From positions 3,596,001 to 3,660,000 of the forward strand of contig JAXRKN010000036.1 of NCBI GenBank assembly GCA_038502055.1: 64,000 bases of DNA, given 5' to 3'. Both the position numbers and the translations under genes were made by a program. Below the pieces are notes generated by a model. It was given only the letters and a program-made list of their open reading frames with translations. It ran no database searches and was not told where the DNA came from. Shown piece by piece: positions 38,123 to 51,300 of the stretch (position 1 is its first letter; every line of letters begins with the position of its first letter). The stretch comes from Tanytarsus gracilentus. Lineage: Eukaryota > Arthropoda > Insecta > Diptera > Chironomidae.

Positions 38123-39104
38123 AACATTTGTGAGAAGACAAAAATATAAAAATGACTTTAACTCATCAAAAGACCGACTAGAACTAAGGAATGAAAAATA
38201 TTTTATAGCAACTCAAAGTGAGTATGTGAGAAATGAAATGAAAAGAGCGAGAGAAGCCATAGAAAAATATTTTTAAGGTTTAGACGCTGAAAAATAAATA
38301 ATTTTCTTATGTTAAATTTATTTTTTGTGCATCCCTAAATCTTTTTAAAATTCTATCGGTTAAGTGCATCATTTTACAAACTGGAATTCATGCAAATATT
38401 AAAAAAAGTTGAACTGCCCGTTCCATAAGTTCATAATACAAGATGAGTAACAAAAGAATTGATTCACAATTTCCTCGAGTAACTGATAAAAAATAAAATA
38501 GAAATATATGCAATTTTTTTTCGAGAGAGCAATTAGCTTTGAATTGAAATAATAAAGATGATAAGACTCAGTCACTTTATGATAACACATGGGGTCACAA
38601 AATGATCAAAGGCATATAAATTGCTCGAGAGTAAAAATTTGATAATGAAAATTAAAAGTAAATAAAATTCGAGTGACGAAATTTTGTTGATTCAACCGGC
38701 ACGAGAGTCGCGATGAATGACGTTTAATTAATTAAACAATTTTTTTTGTGTAAATATTTTTTATTCATAAAATGTTGAAATTTTTTCTATGAAAACTAGA
38801 AACGATAAATGAGGCAAGCCGCATCTTATTATTTTATTGTAGTTTTTTGAATATTTAATTTTCAACTTTTTGTCATAAATTTAGAATAAGAATAATACTT
38901 TCAGGAAAAATTTAAAATTCGTTTGGTAATTAACGACATATTTTTAAAAATTTAAATTCCACTTTAATAGAAATCACATCAAAATATTGAGAAAAATAAA
39001 TAGGAAACATTTTTTGTCATAAATCACTGTTTAAAGGTTAACAAATTTGATAAAATTATTTTTTAAATGCATTTTAATTTTAAATAATACTTTTTTAATC
39101 TCGC
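38123..39104. other. Intergenic region
   Basis: About 1 kb between the GPR143-like start and the kelch gene's stop, both minus strand. AT-rich with no coding signal that survives inspection. Confidence 0.6.
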
Positions 39105-40872
39105 TTATATTTTCAGTACGTTTTCTTTAGGAATGTAAATTGTCGTTAAAATGTGCTCCCAAATGTGCTTGGGATATTTTTCAGGGAAATACCATTTATC
39201 CTCAGATATATCATAGACTTCAATTTTTGTGGCAGTGTGACGAAAAATATCTAAAAGTGAAATTTAAAAACCTTTCATAAATTAAGAAATTCACTAAAAC
39301 TCACCATCAGCTGAGAATCCACCGATGATCCAAATTTTATTGTTAATCAAAGTGATTCCAGCGTGATATCTTGGCGTTGGAATATTCGTAACTGTAATAA
39401 TTGTTGAATTTTTAACATCAAAGCACTCAATTGTTCCAATGAGTCTTCTCTGTCCGTTAACTTCCTCCCAACCTCCACAGATGAAGATTTTCTTATCAAC
39501 CCTTAACATCACATGATCAGCTCGTGGAGTTAAATTGCAGATTTTTGTCCAAACATCCAAATTTAAATCATAACGATAAAAAGACTCGAGAACATTTCCA
39601 TACTGATCGATTCCGCCTGATATGAAGAGATGATTTTCATAAGTCGCTCCAGCATGTTGTGAACGATATTCGGGCATTGATGAGAGAATTGTCCAACTAT
39701 CAGCATTAACGTCATATCTCTCGACAGTTGCTACATTTTGACCTTCATGATGACCATCGTCGAGTCTTTGAAAAAGTCCCTCTGAGTGACCACCAACAGC
39801 TATGAGTGAACATTCAAGGACGTTCAAAGAAAACCGACATCGATCAAAGTTCATCGGCTAAAATGATTCAAATTTAGAAATTCCGTTATATTTTTAAAAA
39901 ATCTCTCACCTTTATCGTGTTCCACTCAGATGTCAATGGATTGTATCTAAATCCAAACGGATGAACATCTTCATTGTCAAGATTAATGTCATAACTTCCA
40001 CCAATCACGTAAATGCAGTTGTTGAGTACGGCAATGCCATATGAACCCTGTTTGATGTGAGGAATTTCTGTCAAGTAACGCCACGCTTCATTAATCAAAG
40101 GAGGATTTGCACACGATGAAAAAGCATAAGTGATTTCATTTGTTATTCCAGTCATCTCAAATCCACCAATTTTTATCAGTGCCATTTCCATGCCACGATG
40201 GTTAAGTAGCTTGTTATCATTCGAAGACTTTGAGTTGCTTTGTGGCACAGTCAAATTCCAAACGGCAGTGTAAAGGGCATCAGTTCGTTTAATGTCGAGT
40301 GACTTCATCACTTTTTCAACTTCATTCACTGGAATTTCCTTAAAATTAATATTTTTCAACATTTTTGTTGGCTGTTGAAGTTCGTACTTGAGAATCCACG
40401 TGAGCGCAATTTTAAGTATTTCGGACTCACAACAATCCACCGGTAAATCACTAGACAGTAGTTGCTCAATTTGATTCTCTTGCAAGCGCCAAAACTCATC
40501 GCTTTTGGCAATTTCCGAAATGTGCGAGCAAATAAATCTCAAAACTTTCTCACGTAGCGGCGTTAATGAATAATTTTCCGAAATTATCAGCATGTCAATA
40601 CAATTTTCCGTATCGAGTTCGCCCTCGAGAAAATTGAGGCAAGCATCAATGACCGTTGAAAGTTGAAAGTAATTTGCGGCACTCAAAACCTCTTGGATAT
40701 TCGAGAGAGTCAACTCTAACTTGGCAGTGTAGATAAAATTTAGCACATTTTCAATTCCAACGGCTGAAATGCCGTGAATATTTATCACATTCTGATCGGA
40801 CTCAATCATGCCGTCTTTAGTGAACATCGCTCGAAAATAGTCGGAACTCGCGGCGAGAATCAGCTTGTGGGC
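39105..40872 (-). CDS. BTB-BACK-kelch protein (KLHL26/KLHL9-like), 5' exon not found
   Basis: Exons 40872-39910, 39857-39305 and 39250-39105 join to 553 residues plus stop (phases 0 and 1). The frame enters at an acceptor in mid-BTB domain with AHKLILAASSDYFRAMFT, the canonical core. A BACK domain follows (about residues 70-175). Kelch blades follow after that, with repeated GG turns: IYVIGG, LIAVGG, LFISGG, IFICGG and IWIIGG. KLHL proteins serve as substrate adaptors for cullin-3 ubiquitin ligases. Order and wording of the blades recall KLHL26 and KLHL9/13, but the subtype is uncertain. The first roughly 30-50 residues of the BTB domain must lie in an upstream exon that I could not identify within 41-43 kb. 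Introns are short (52 and 54 bp). Confidence 0.92.
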
Positions 40873-41518
40873 CTGGAAAAAATGAAATTTTAATTTTTAG
40901 GAATTGAACCTAAAATTTCGTGAAATTTAATATTTTTTAAATCAAACAATTTTTGCTCCAATTTCTAAAAATAATCCATCCAAAGCAAGTGCAATTTCTC
41001 ACGCGACATAACAATCTCGTGAGACTCGGGATGCGAACAGTTTTTTTTATTTGTTATTCTTTTTCTCTTTCACGCAACCAAACCACTGCGCGCACATACT
41101 TGTTCATGTCTTTTTGAGGTCATTCACTCATTCACTCTCATTCATGACCTACATCAAGTTATGGACGCTCTATTTTCCTACTTTTATCAACTCACATGAA
41201 AGCTTTGGTCACCCGATCTTATCACAATGTCGAAGAGGAGTGACTTTGACCGTAACTGTGAAATTTCCAGCATGATTTTGTGGAAATGAACGGGTGAAAT
41301 GTCATAAGACTTCTTTCGATCGTCACAATTTTCATAATTTTGCATTTCCATCGTGAAAAAGTGAATTTAAACACGAAACTTTGACACACACGAACACACA
41401 ATGTGATCATAGAAAGGAATTTCTATGAAATTTACATTTAAATATTAAATAAACATTAAAATTTTAATAAAATTCGCAGCTGTAATGATCACAGAAAGAG
41501 AGAATAAAAAGAACGTAC
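40873..41518. other. Region between the kelch gene and the small hydrophobic-protein gene
   Basis: Should contain the missing 5' exon or promoter of the kelch gene (minus) and the promoter of the small gene (plus). A plus-strand GTAAGT at 41519 preceded by purine-rich sequence is a likely donor of a 5' untranslated exon of the small gene. No BTB N-terminal coding was recognised. Confidence 0.4.
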
Positions 41519-41629
41519 GTAAGTGAATGTGCCGTAGCGTATTTGTTAAGTTAATTAACAAGTGATCGCAGTAACGTATTTGAAAAATTCAAACGTTTAA
41601 AAAATTTATTTTTCGTTTCGTTTCCAGCG

Positions 41630-42290
41630 ATGGGTGTTAAAATTTTTTATACACGACTTTTTGAGTTTTCATTTTTGGCATTTATTGCTTTAACTTTAAT
41701 TTTATTAGGTGAGATTTAATTTTGTAATTAAATATTAAAAAAATTGTTTAAAAAATTATTTTTAGGTCCAATTTTAGTGATTCTCAAATTTCTTATCATT
41801 AAACCTTTAATTTACACTATCTCGAGTTTTTTCTTGCCAACATGTCTCTTTCTCGTCCGATCAATCGAATTGTTTTCAATGGTCTTCTTTTTAATTTCTT
41901 GCTTCTTTATGGGTGAGTTAAAAATTAGTCGATTTTAAAAGTTTGGAATCAAATTAATTCAAATTAAAAGCTGAAAAATTATTTCTTCAAATTTAATTCG
42001 ATTAAAAACTTTAAAGTTGATAAGAATTTGTGTATCTTCTTAATATTTTAAACTGACTCCATGGATCATCGACCAAATCTTGAATAAATTTTTTAATTTC
42101 TTCTTCTTTTTTCATTCCAGGAGTTTCTTTGCTGTTCGTGAAATATTTCGCTGTTATTTTTGGAATATTTTTCAAGATTGGCTTGGTGACATTTAATTTT
42201 ATTCTGACATCTTTCGTCGAAATTCTCATCTGGTTCATTAACACATCGGGCAGAGGAATTTTTAATTTTGTGAATTTGGTCCTTCAATAG
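41630..42290 (+). CDS. Small hydrophobic membrane protein, unknown family
   Basis: Exons 41630-41708, 41766-41912 and 42121-42290 join to 131 residues and TAG. A TTTCCAG acceptor lies two bases before the ATG, and a GTAAGT donor at 41519 fits a leading untranslated exon. Both coding introns are phase 1 and both split a glycine codon as G|G(N)N, so the middle exon is symmetrical. The protein begins MGVKIFYTRLFEFSFLAF. It is almost continuously hydrophobic, with roughly four membrane segments broken by short polar points (KPLIY, VRSIE, NTSGRG), and ends FNFVNLVLQ. There is no cleavable signal peptide pattern. I do not recognise the family. Codon use and clean splicing argue for a real gene. AATAAA overlaps the region just after the stop (about 42293). 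Confidence 0.7.
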
Positions 42291-43045
42291 AAATAAATAT
42301 TTAACTTTTCTGAAAATCTTTTAATAAATTAAAACTCAATTTTAATTGAATTTTCTTTTTTATTGTAGGAAAACTATTTTTTATTGAATTACACAAAGTG
42401 TCTTAAAAAATAAATACAGCATGAAAAAAATGGAAACATGTTTGTCGTGTGAATGTACATGAAATCGAATTAATAGCTAAGTCGTGCTGTAAAATTGAGT
42501 CGGTGATTTTTAAAGGAAACTCTTGGATTATGTGCGATAAAAGTTAAACATTGAAACATTTTAAATATTTTCTTTTCACATAATTTGAATCCTTTTACTT
42601 TTTAAGGATTAATGTTAGTGCAAAAATTTCCATCAGATTTCATAAAAGCTTAAATTTAGTGAAAATTCATGCAAAAGTCTTTCAAAATATTTATAGAATT
42701 TTTATGTAAATTAAAATGTTGAAATTCATACATTAAATGGACATTAAAAGGTTTTTAAATTACTTCTGATGGTCATTCTGCAAAAACCTCCATCAATTCT
42801 TTATCTAGCACTGACCAAATCTAAATTTTACATTTATAAAATAATTTTAGAAGAGAAAATCTACTTGCAAGAGCCTTAAGAAGGTAATATCAACTTGTTT
42901 CATAGTTTAAATGTGTGAGGGTGCAAAGTAAATGTTAAAAATATCGCTAAGAATATCTAAAGTCAAAACTTAATGCATAAACATGAGAATTGTGTGTAAA
43001 ACTTTTCTAAATTCTAATCAACGTCTCATCATCATCGTTTGATGT
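42291..43045. other. Intergenic region between convergent genes
   Basis: AT-rich spacer between the 3' ends of the small membrane-protein gene (plus) and the scarface-like gene (minus). AATAAA at about 42293 and 42408 may serve as poly(A) signals for the plus-strand gene. Nothing else seen. Confidence 0.6.
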
Positions 43046-45304
43046 TTACGATCGTGCAGCATGAGCTGGGTTTCTAAGTACACTGTGTATCCACTCGTAG
43101 TCGGCACGTGTAAATGCAACAAGTTGATTTGGATTCTCGCAGTCGGTCTCGGTTGAGTAGACACCCTTCAAGACAAAGCGACCACTCTGATCGGCACATG
43201 CGAGTGCACTTCCATTGTCCACCTGGCATGCATCATACTGTGTCACACCACATAGAACTGATGACGTATAACTCAAGCTCGATGATGCTAATCGTGGCTG
43301 ACAATCACTTTGCGGAAGAACTGACACGGATGTGTGTTGCATCAAAGCATTGCCGAGATGAACTGTTGACAGTTTTTGAATTCAATTAAAATATTAAAAT
43401 TTAAAATTATAATTTGAAATTTACCTTTAAGAACCTCCTTGCCCCATCCAGTAGTGACGCAATTGTCAGTTGTCGATGGCTCGCTGTATGTCTCTTCTAA
43501 GCAAATTGGCTGAATGTGTGTTTCGTCATATTTAATGTCATTTTCTAAGTACAACAATGCAATGTCATTTTGGAGTGTCTTAGCTTGATACTGTGGATGG
43601 AAGATGATTCTCTGCACACGAACAATCTGGAATGGTTTTGGCTCGGCATCACTTCCCAATCGCCATTCACCGCCTTTAATTAACACATCATTGTGACGAT
43701 GTCTAGATAGAAGCGAGAGAATTAATGATATTTTGTTTACTTAATCTTTTATGTTCTTAACTACCCATGAACACAATTGGCTGAAGTAACAACGAGACGT
43801 GGCGAGATAATGGCACCTCCGCAAAGAAGAGCTTTGCGTGATTCTAAAATTATCATTGCGACCCATGTAAATTCACCGAAACCTGTTCCTAGTGGTGCGC
43901 GTCCTCTTGGCTGAGTGTTCTGTGAATGATTTATTAATTTTTAAAGGTTTTCATTAATTTAAAGTTTAAAATTACGAGATTTCTAAGTCCACAAGTTGGA
44001 TGATTTTTAAATCCCGAATTGTGAGCTTGTTGACTCTCTTGAATGATTGCGGGAAAATTTCTATTTTCTGTTCTTGGTTGTTCGAGGAAATTTGAGCTTT
44101 GTCTTCTGGCGATATTTCTTCTTGGCGGAGCGACACGTGTGATGACTTGATTTGTGTTGGCAGCAACTTGATTTCTAGCTTGAGTTTGTCTCTTAACATT
44201 TCCACCTTTACGGTCTGGCTTGTATGAACCATCATCGAAAACTGCATTTAATTCTTCAGCAATGTATTGACCATTTCTACCCACTGGCCATGGATCGGTG
44301 TATTCTGTGTCGATACAGCACTTGCCTGGTTGTCCTGTCTCTTTAATTAAACAATCAGTCATTGGAACTCGCAACAACTCGTTTGAAATATCAACTGCTG
44401 ACTTTGAAATTCTTCCTGTGGCATCGCAAAACTCTTCGGCTGTGCAAATCATGGCAGCGGCACATGCAGATGGAATGAAGAGAGCTTCATCGCGGACATT
44501 GACATTAGGATTTGGTTGGTATGGACGTTGAGTTGGGCGTGGTTGAATTGGCTGCTGTGGACGTTGAGTGGGTGTATACTGTTGTGGTCTCTGTGTTTGT
44601 TGTGGTCTTTGAGTAGGTTGAGGTTGTTGAGGCCTTTGGGTAGGTTGAGGCTGTTGAGGCCTTTGAGTGGGTTGAGGTTGTTGAGGCCTTTGGGTAGGTT
44701 GAGGCTGTTGAGGCCTTTGAGTAGGCTGTGGTTGTTGTGGTCTCTGTGTTGGTTGCGGCTGTTGGGGTCTTTGAGTAGGTTGAGGCCTAGCTGGAGGTTG
44801 TGTTTGAATTTCGTCACTGATGATTGTGCATTGAGGATTTTGGGCTCCGTTGGCACAGCAATAAGGATTGTTTGTGACACCGTTTGTACAACAATAAGGT
44901 CCACTTCCATTATTAGCGCAACAGTCAGGGTTATTGGCATCTAAATAAATTTAATTAATAATTTAAAAATATCAAAAAAGTGTTAACTCACTGTTGGTAC
45001 AGCAATAAGGTCCACGACCATTGTTAGCACAGCAATCAGGGTACGAACTATCCGGTGCACCATTAGCACATTTAGGAGCTGGCCTTACGAGTGATTGGTC
45101 GGTGTTGGATGAGTCTGGCTTGTATTCAGTTTCGGGTTTCGATGGCAAATATTGATTACTTGGAACATTTACGACGTAACCTTCTTTGGTAAGGATTTCA
45201 GAGGTCGATTGACCGGCGGCAGCGAATTCATTATCCACTAAGAGGTTGGCAGACTTAGAGAGTGAGAAACGACAACAAACTTCAGATAGTTGACAGAGAC
45301 CGGA
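43046..45304 (-). CDS. scaf: Five-exon 3' cluster of the scarface-like gene
   Basis: Exons 45304-44992, 44940-43976, 43919-43765, 43702-43425 and 43362-43046 total 2028 nt (676 codons with stop). Introns are 52-62 bp. The cluster has no start codon at its 5' end: the first exon opens at a CCAG acceptor with SGLCQLSEVCCRF in phase 0, which matches the distant exon ending LGLVQTQAN. Confidence 0.93.
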
Positions 45305-48300
45305 CTGGAAATAAATTTAAAAAAATATTCGTCAAAATGGGTAAAAATATTTTAAATCCAGAATTCCCAATAAACTCTTTTCACAAGTGAGCTACCACAA
45401 TTTAAACGCTGAACACACACACGTTGAAGTGATAAATTCGTCATTCCGCAAAGTCATTTAAATATTTTCCAAATATTGATTGAAATCAGTTCTCTTAAAC
45501 ATCATCAAATATTTGCACATAATGTCTGTCGGTTTGCGATGCTAAAAATACTCTCAGCTGATGATAATCGCGAACAAATATTTTCATTATTCGTTCACGA
45601 AGAAAAAAAGCGCTTTTGGCGAATCGCTCGACCACGTGTGATTTAATCTCATATAGCTCACAATATGATGAGCTGCGATGGCACTTAAGATAGTGATTTA
45701 AAGTGTGAGAAGAAATTTTTATTTCACTTTTATGCTCGAGCCTGCCTGTGGTGAATTTCAATCAGGCAGATAACGAACACGAGTCAGAAAATCAATTGGA
45801 CTTAGAGCAATCAACAAAACTCTCCACTTAATAATGACTTTTTGTGATGCGTTATGACATCATCATCATCATCATCATCATTATTTCACATTGTCTCACT
45901 TTTTAGTGTCCAACGTTCTCTTTTTTGTGCTACCGCTGTTAGGACTAATGAAAGTGAAACTGCATTGCAGGTCGAGAAAAGATGAATTACATAAAAATCA
46001 AAAGTGAGTACAAAAGAGTTTAATGCGTGACCAAAAATGGATATTATATATGTCTGACCTTGCTACCTGCGAGGAAATTACATTTTTGGGAAGATTTTAT
46101 AGAAGAATCTCATTAAAAATATTTTGAATTGAGATAATTTTCATAATAGAAAAAAATATCAAAAAATAATCAATAAAATTAACGATTTTTTAATGCTTGA
46201 ACTTATTTAATAATTTAAGGGTTTAAAACCCATCATTAGATGACCTTAACGAAGGTATTTAATTTCAATTCACATTTCCATCTAACTCGTCTTTAATTTA
46301 AATGTAAAAAGTTAAAAAAAACACTCAATTTCCTTCGTGACATTGCAACTCACAAAATTACCCTCCCATGACCATAAACTCGACATTAAAACAGCTAAAA
46401 TTAATTGCAATTTTCTTCGAGGTGATGAATGTATTTGAAGCGAAATTTGCCACTTAAAAGAATTAAATTTCGCAGCATTATTGCCTAATTTACTTCATGC
46501 CGATCATAATTCATTCTCACTCATGACCAATTCTCTAAGGGAGGTGAACCCAAAACTTGTAATTTAATTTCAATTTATTGTGAGAAATTTCTCACGGCAA
46601 AAAAATCCTAATGGCTTATTTAGTGACTGAATATTGTTTCTAAGTCATTCTCTTACTCATCAAATAATAATTTTACAACCACACAAAAGAGAGAAGTGAT
46701 GAAACATGCCGACGACTTATTAATAACGAATCAACAACTCTATTGAGATGGCTTAGTTTTTTGCGTCATTTTAGATAAAAGAGGGATTGTTTGTTAGTTT
46801 TGTAACTGCACTGATGAAATGTAAAGTTTGAATAAAAATCGATGAATTAAAATTTCGCACGTGACAAAATTTAAATTTCACCCCATAAACATTTCCCAAA
46901 AAAGCGATAAGTGATAAGTTTCACATTAACATTCACGTTTAATAAAAATTTTCTGCTACATTATAAATTGCCTGCGCTTACGCGAATGAGCAAAAAACGG
47001 TGGAATGATTTATGGAAAGTGAGTTCGATGATGTAACAATCTGAACTAATCGTCTCCTCCTTCCCTCGCATCGGCGAGCTAAAAAATTATTTTTTAATGC
47101 AAATTCTTTCGCTGACCCACAATGTGTGCCGCCAATTTACAGTTTTTTTTCTCTCCTCCTAATAATCAGCTTAATTTTGCTGCATAATTTTTCACTCCAC
47201 AAAGGAAATCCCAATCAATACCTCACACAAGCGCTCTTTTCTCGTGAATGAGATTGCCTTTTGTGTGTCCCATGCACGATCGCTTATTAATTTGTTCACA
47301 GCTTTTTTGCTTGATTTAAATTTGACGGTGATAATGGAGTTAATTCGTTTTGGATTTGATTAAAAGATTTTGGGATTGAACTTTTATTTTTTATAAAAAT
47401 GATTTTCTTCCTAATAAAATTAATTCAAAATTAATCGAGTTATTACGAAACTTTTGTGAAGGAAATAATTAAAGTTGGTTATAGGAGGCGGGTCATCGCT
47501 GCTTCCTATAAATCTCTCCGATCATATCGCGAGAAAAGTCAATAATCGTTCGATTAATTATGCAAGTAATTTATCTCGCCAGACGATCCTCACCACTTTT
47601 TATGATTCTGCGCCTCGTTGTAGGTTAAAATGTCAAACATCGTGAGTTATGTCACTTGAATGTAAGAAAAAATTTATCGTCTCGAGTGGAGAAATTTCTC
47701 TCTCGAATGTGCCATTGGACAGGAGCTGTCATGACTAATCAGTTTTCATCTAATTTAATTAGCTCCATAAAGATTCACTCGAGGGTCATCTCAACCCAAA
47801 AACTTTCATTGGAATTCCAATCACGTGCGCGGCTTTTAAGTGTCGCCAAAAATTGCCGTCTTCTTAATTTGACTTATCATTGATGATTATTTAATTTGAA
47901 ATCATCTTCATGCTGAAGTTGAAATCGACTGACAAAAAAAAGAGTTGTGAAAGACTTTCGTAATCAATTTGAGGGCGAAAAACGGCCGTTTTGCACAAAC
48001 ACATTTAATCTTCATTTTATTAAATATTTCACTCTTTCGGCATCTCTCTGACACTCAAAGTCGCTTAGGTTGGCAATAATTTTTTTTACTACTTTGCTTT
48101 GTTTTCTTTTAAAAAATATGCGGTCTTGCGGTGACAAAAAGAAATGAAGAGATTTTTAAGCTAAGCCGCGTGTCATGACAGAAATCTTTTTGGGTTACAA
48201 AGCTATTACTCTAAATTTAATGAGAGAGATAATGGAGTGTCTTAAGCCGGAGGTTAAATGAGTTATGTTGGAATTTTTGCGGAGGCATAACCGAAAGGAC

Positions 48301-51300
48301 AAAAATGATCCAGTTTAGATGTGATGAAAAATTACTACAAAAAATTTAAATTTACAGATTTTGAAGTAAAAAATCAAAATTTTACACCAAAAAATCAAAA
48401 TTGTTTTTACATTTTCAGTGAAACATCAAAAATCAAATGACTCATGCTAAATTTATGATAAAACTTAAAATCACAACATAAAAAAATTACCATAATGAAT
48501 TCCAAAATTTATTGACATTCCGATGCGTTTTCAAGGTCCACAAAAAACATCAAATTAAAGCGATGCAACTGTTGAAGCATAATTTGAAGGTTAAATTGAT
48601 AATAATCAACCTAATTTATGTCGCTGATGCAAGTCAAAGCGCATTTATGGTGTGTGAAAATAAATTTCCATCTTTTGTTGTCGCTCGCACACTCATCATC
48701 TGGCGTGAGAGCGATATAATTAAGTAGTTTAACATAAACAAGCATTTTAAATCATCGCGATGATGTACAAAACTTTTTTTTTATGTTTTCGAGTGCAAGC
48801 TTTATTATCATTTTAAAATTAGACGCTATAAATTACTTAAAGGCGTCTCATCTAATCTCTACAAGATTTCGAGAGTCGAGAGGAAGTGTGGCGCGACTTT
48901 GTGCGATGATGATAATCCCGTTTATGGAAATTTCAGAAGCATTTCGCGAAGAAAAAACGTGTCGACACAATTTCTCATAAACATTTTTATAATTTATTGT
49001 TGAAATTTTTCACCGCTGAACCCATTAGCATCTAATTTATGACCTAACCGACTATTAGCGGTTTTTAGAATTTGAATTTATGAAAAAGATTAAAATTCCG
49101 TTAGAAATTTAAATTTATTACATTTTTTAAGTAATTTACATGATCTCAAATTATTTCCAATAAATTTTCATTGATATTTCTCATCAACAGCAATTTTTTC
49201 ACGGACGACGCTTAAAATCCATTCGAGTGTTGTTTTAGCAATAATTCCAATCAATAAAATGCCAACAATTTTGATATTTTACACGAGTTCACTCATGCTC
49301 GCACTTAACATTTTCCCTCGACGATCGCCGAATCAAATTGAGTTATTAATCTGAGCCGTTTAGGTGCGCTTAGCTTCGTATGCGAAATAACAAAAATAAA
49401 AATCCGTTCGAAAAGCATTAATTTTAAACTTTTTCGCTCTCCAGACTTCTGTCGATGAAAGCTCACGAAATTTATTGCAAATGCTGTCATCGGATGACAT
49501 TTAAATAATGAAAATGAAAGGGATTTTTGTTAGAGCTGGTAAAGAGAGTGAATTTAATGCGAGAATGTATGATTTATGGGTTCGAGTCGTATGTGAGGTA
49601 ATTTGTGCGGGATTCTAGACATTCTCTCCTGCCACACGCCAAGTACAAAAGAGATGATCATTATGGAATGTTGGGGTTTTTTGGTCATGATATGCTTAGG
49701 GGTTATTTAAAAGTTGCGTCAACATTTAATTTTAGAATTTTTTCTAAAGGTTTTTTGAATTTTAATATTTTTAATATTTTCATCATTTTTATAAATCCCC
49801 AATTTTTTCTTCTAACTCACCATCAACATCCTCAAACTCTGCCATGCGTCAAACATGTGAATTAAGAATTCAAAGTCTCACGTAACATTTTCAATCAAAA
49901 TCGTCTTCTTAAATAACAGTTCACAACTTGCTCGAGCACGACATATAAAATTTGCTGTCCGTGCCAAAAAAAGAGGCGAAGAGTAATTTAATGACTCTTA
50001 ATGATCGTCATTTTGGCCGCTCTTTTTTATTGCATCTCATCACTTTGTAGTTTAAAGTGTCCACGACGCACATCAACTCGTAATTGTCGATAACAAAGTG
50101 TTAGAAAAATTAAAGCCATTAAGATGTCATTGAATGTTGCAAATTTTCAACCTTCAGAGGTTGCAACATCGGCAGAACCTCCCTCGATATGGTTGAGAGA
50201 GTTTTTTGAGGAATTTTCGTCAATGAATTATTCGCGGTTGTTAATTAATAGAAAAGGATTTTTTAAAATTTTAAGTTGAATCGAATTAAGAATCCGCAAA
50301 TTCATTCTTAAGAATTTCTCACATCTTGTCATCATCACCTGTCGACTCTTTCACGCAATAGAATTTTTTTATTGAAAAGAACCGTCCGCAGGCAGTCACA
50401 ACATTTTTAATTCCTTTAATTCGCGTTTTTTGTTCTTCTCTCAATTGTTTAATGGAATTAATTTTAATTCCCCTCTAACCCGGATGTGTTGTAAGGTAGC
50501 GGACCTGCAGATCCAATAAAATCCCAAGCACTAACAAAAGAAGAAGAATTTGCTAATATAAATTCCAAGACAACCCGTGGATCATAAAGTGATGATCATC
50601 GCTCACCACTTGAAGAAGTTTGCGTGATGACACTCGAAATGAAAAAAAATTAAGCAAACTTTTTTCTTCTTAAGCTGCTTGAGTGGAGATTCGAATTACG
50701 TCTCTTGTTGTGTCACATTGTCGTCCTCCTCGTGGCTCTCAATATTTTTTTTGCGAGAGAAAAAAGCATTAAAAAAATTGTAGCGAGAAAGCTCGGACAT
50801 GAAATAAAGGCGGTTTATAAATATTAATGAGGTTTGAGTTGTTTATTTCACGTTACAGCATAAGACGAGCGACAAGAGTGTGAGATAAGATAGAGCTGCT
50901 ACTGACGTGCGACATTACGCAAATTCTATTGTGTTTTTCTTGAGTGTTGGCGCTCACAATTAGCCTCCTTCACACTCCTCCGTAAAAAATAACAAAAATA
51001 ATTACAAATCAATCTCGTTCGAGTGTGAATCGGTGAAGGTAACTTTACAAAGTTTAAAAGTTATTAAATTGATCATCTTAGAAAAAAATTGAAAATAGTA
51101 AAATTGAATAAAATAATTTTTAATATTAATTTTTTTAACGTTTTTATAATTTTTGAAATTTAATTTAATTAAATACGTTAAAATTTAAATATTTTTAAAA
51201 CCTTGAATTATAATTAATTTAATTAAAATGACTCTAAACCGCATTCAAACTCGCCACAATCCAATTTGCATCTCTGAATCGTCAAGCACTAAGTGACCAC

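Noticed and set aside
40981..41050. Minus-strand stretch with a GTGAGA donor as a candidate 5' exon for the kelch gene
   Set aside because: In the phase required by the 40872 acceptor it does not resemble a BTB N-terminus in any frame.
42011..42287. Minus-strand frames across the small hydrophobic-protein gene
   Set aside because: Antisense to the plus-strand exon, which has proper splice sites and a conserved hydrophobic reading frame.
50485..50509. Minus-strand 25-nt segment after a perfect ATCTGCAG acceptor, phase-compatible with the orphan exon at 57143-57192
   Set aside because: The donor would be GTTAGA, which is poor, and joining it gives no recognisable protein or link to the kelch exon.
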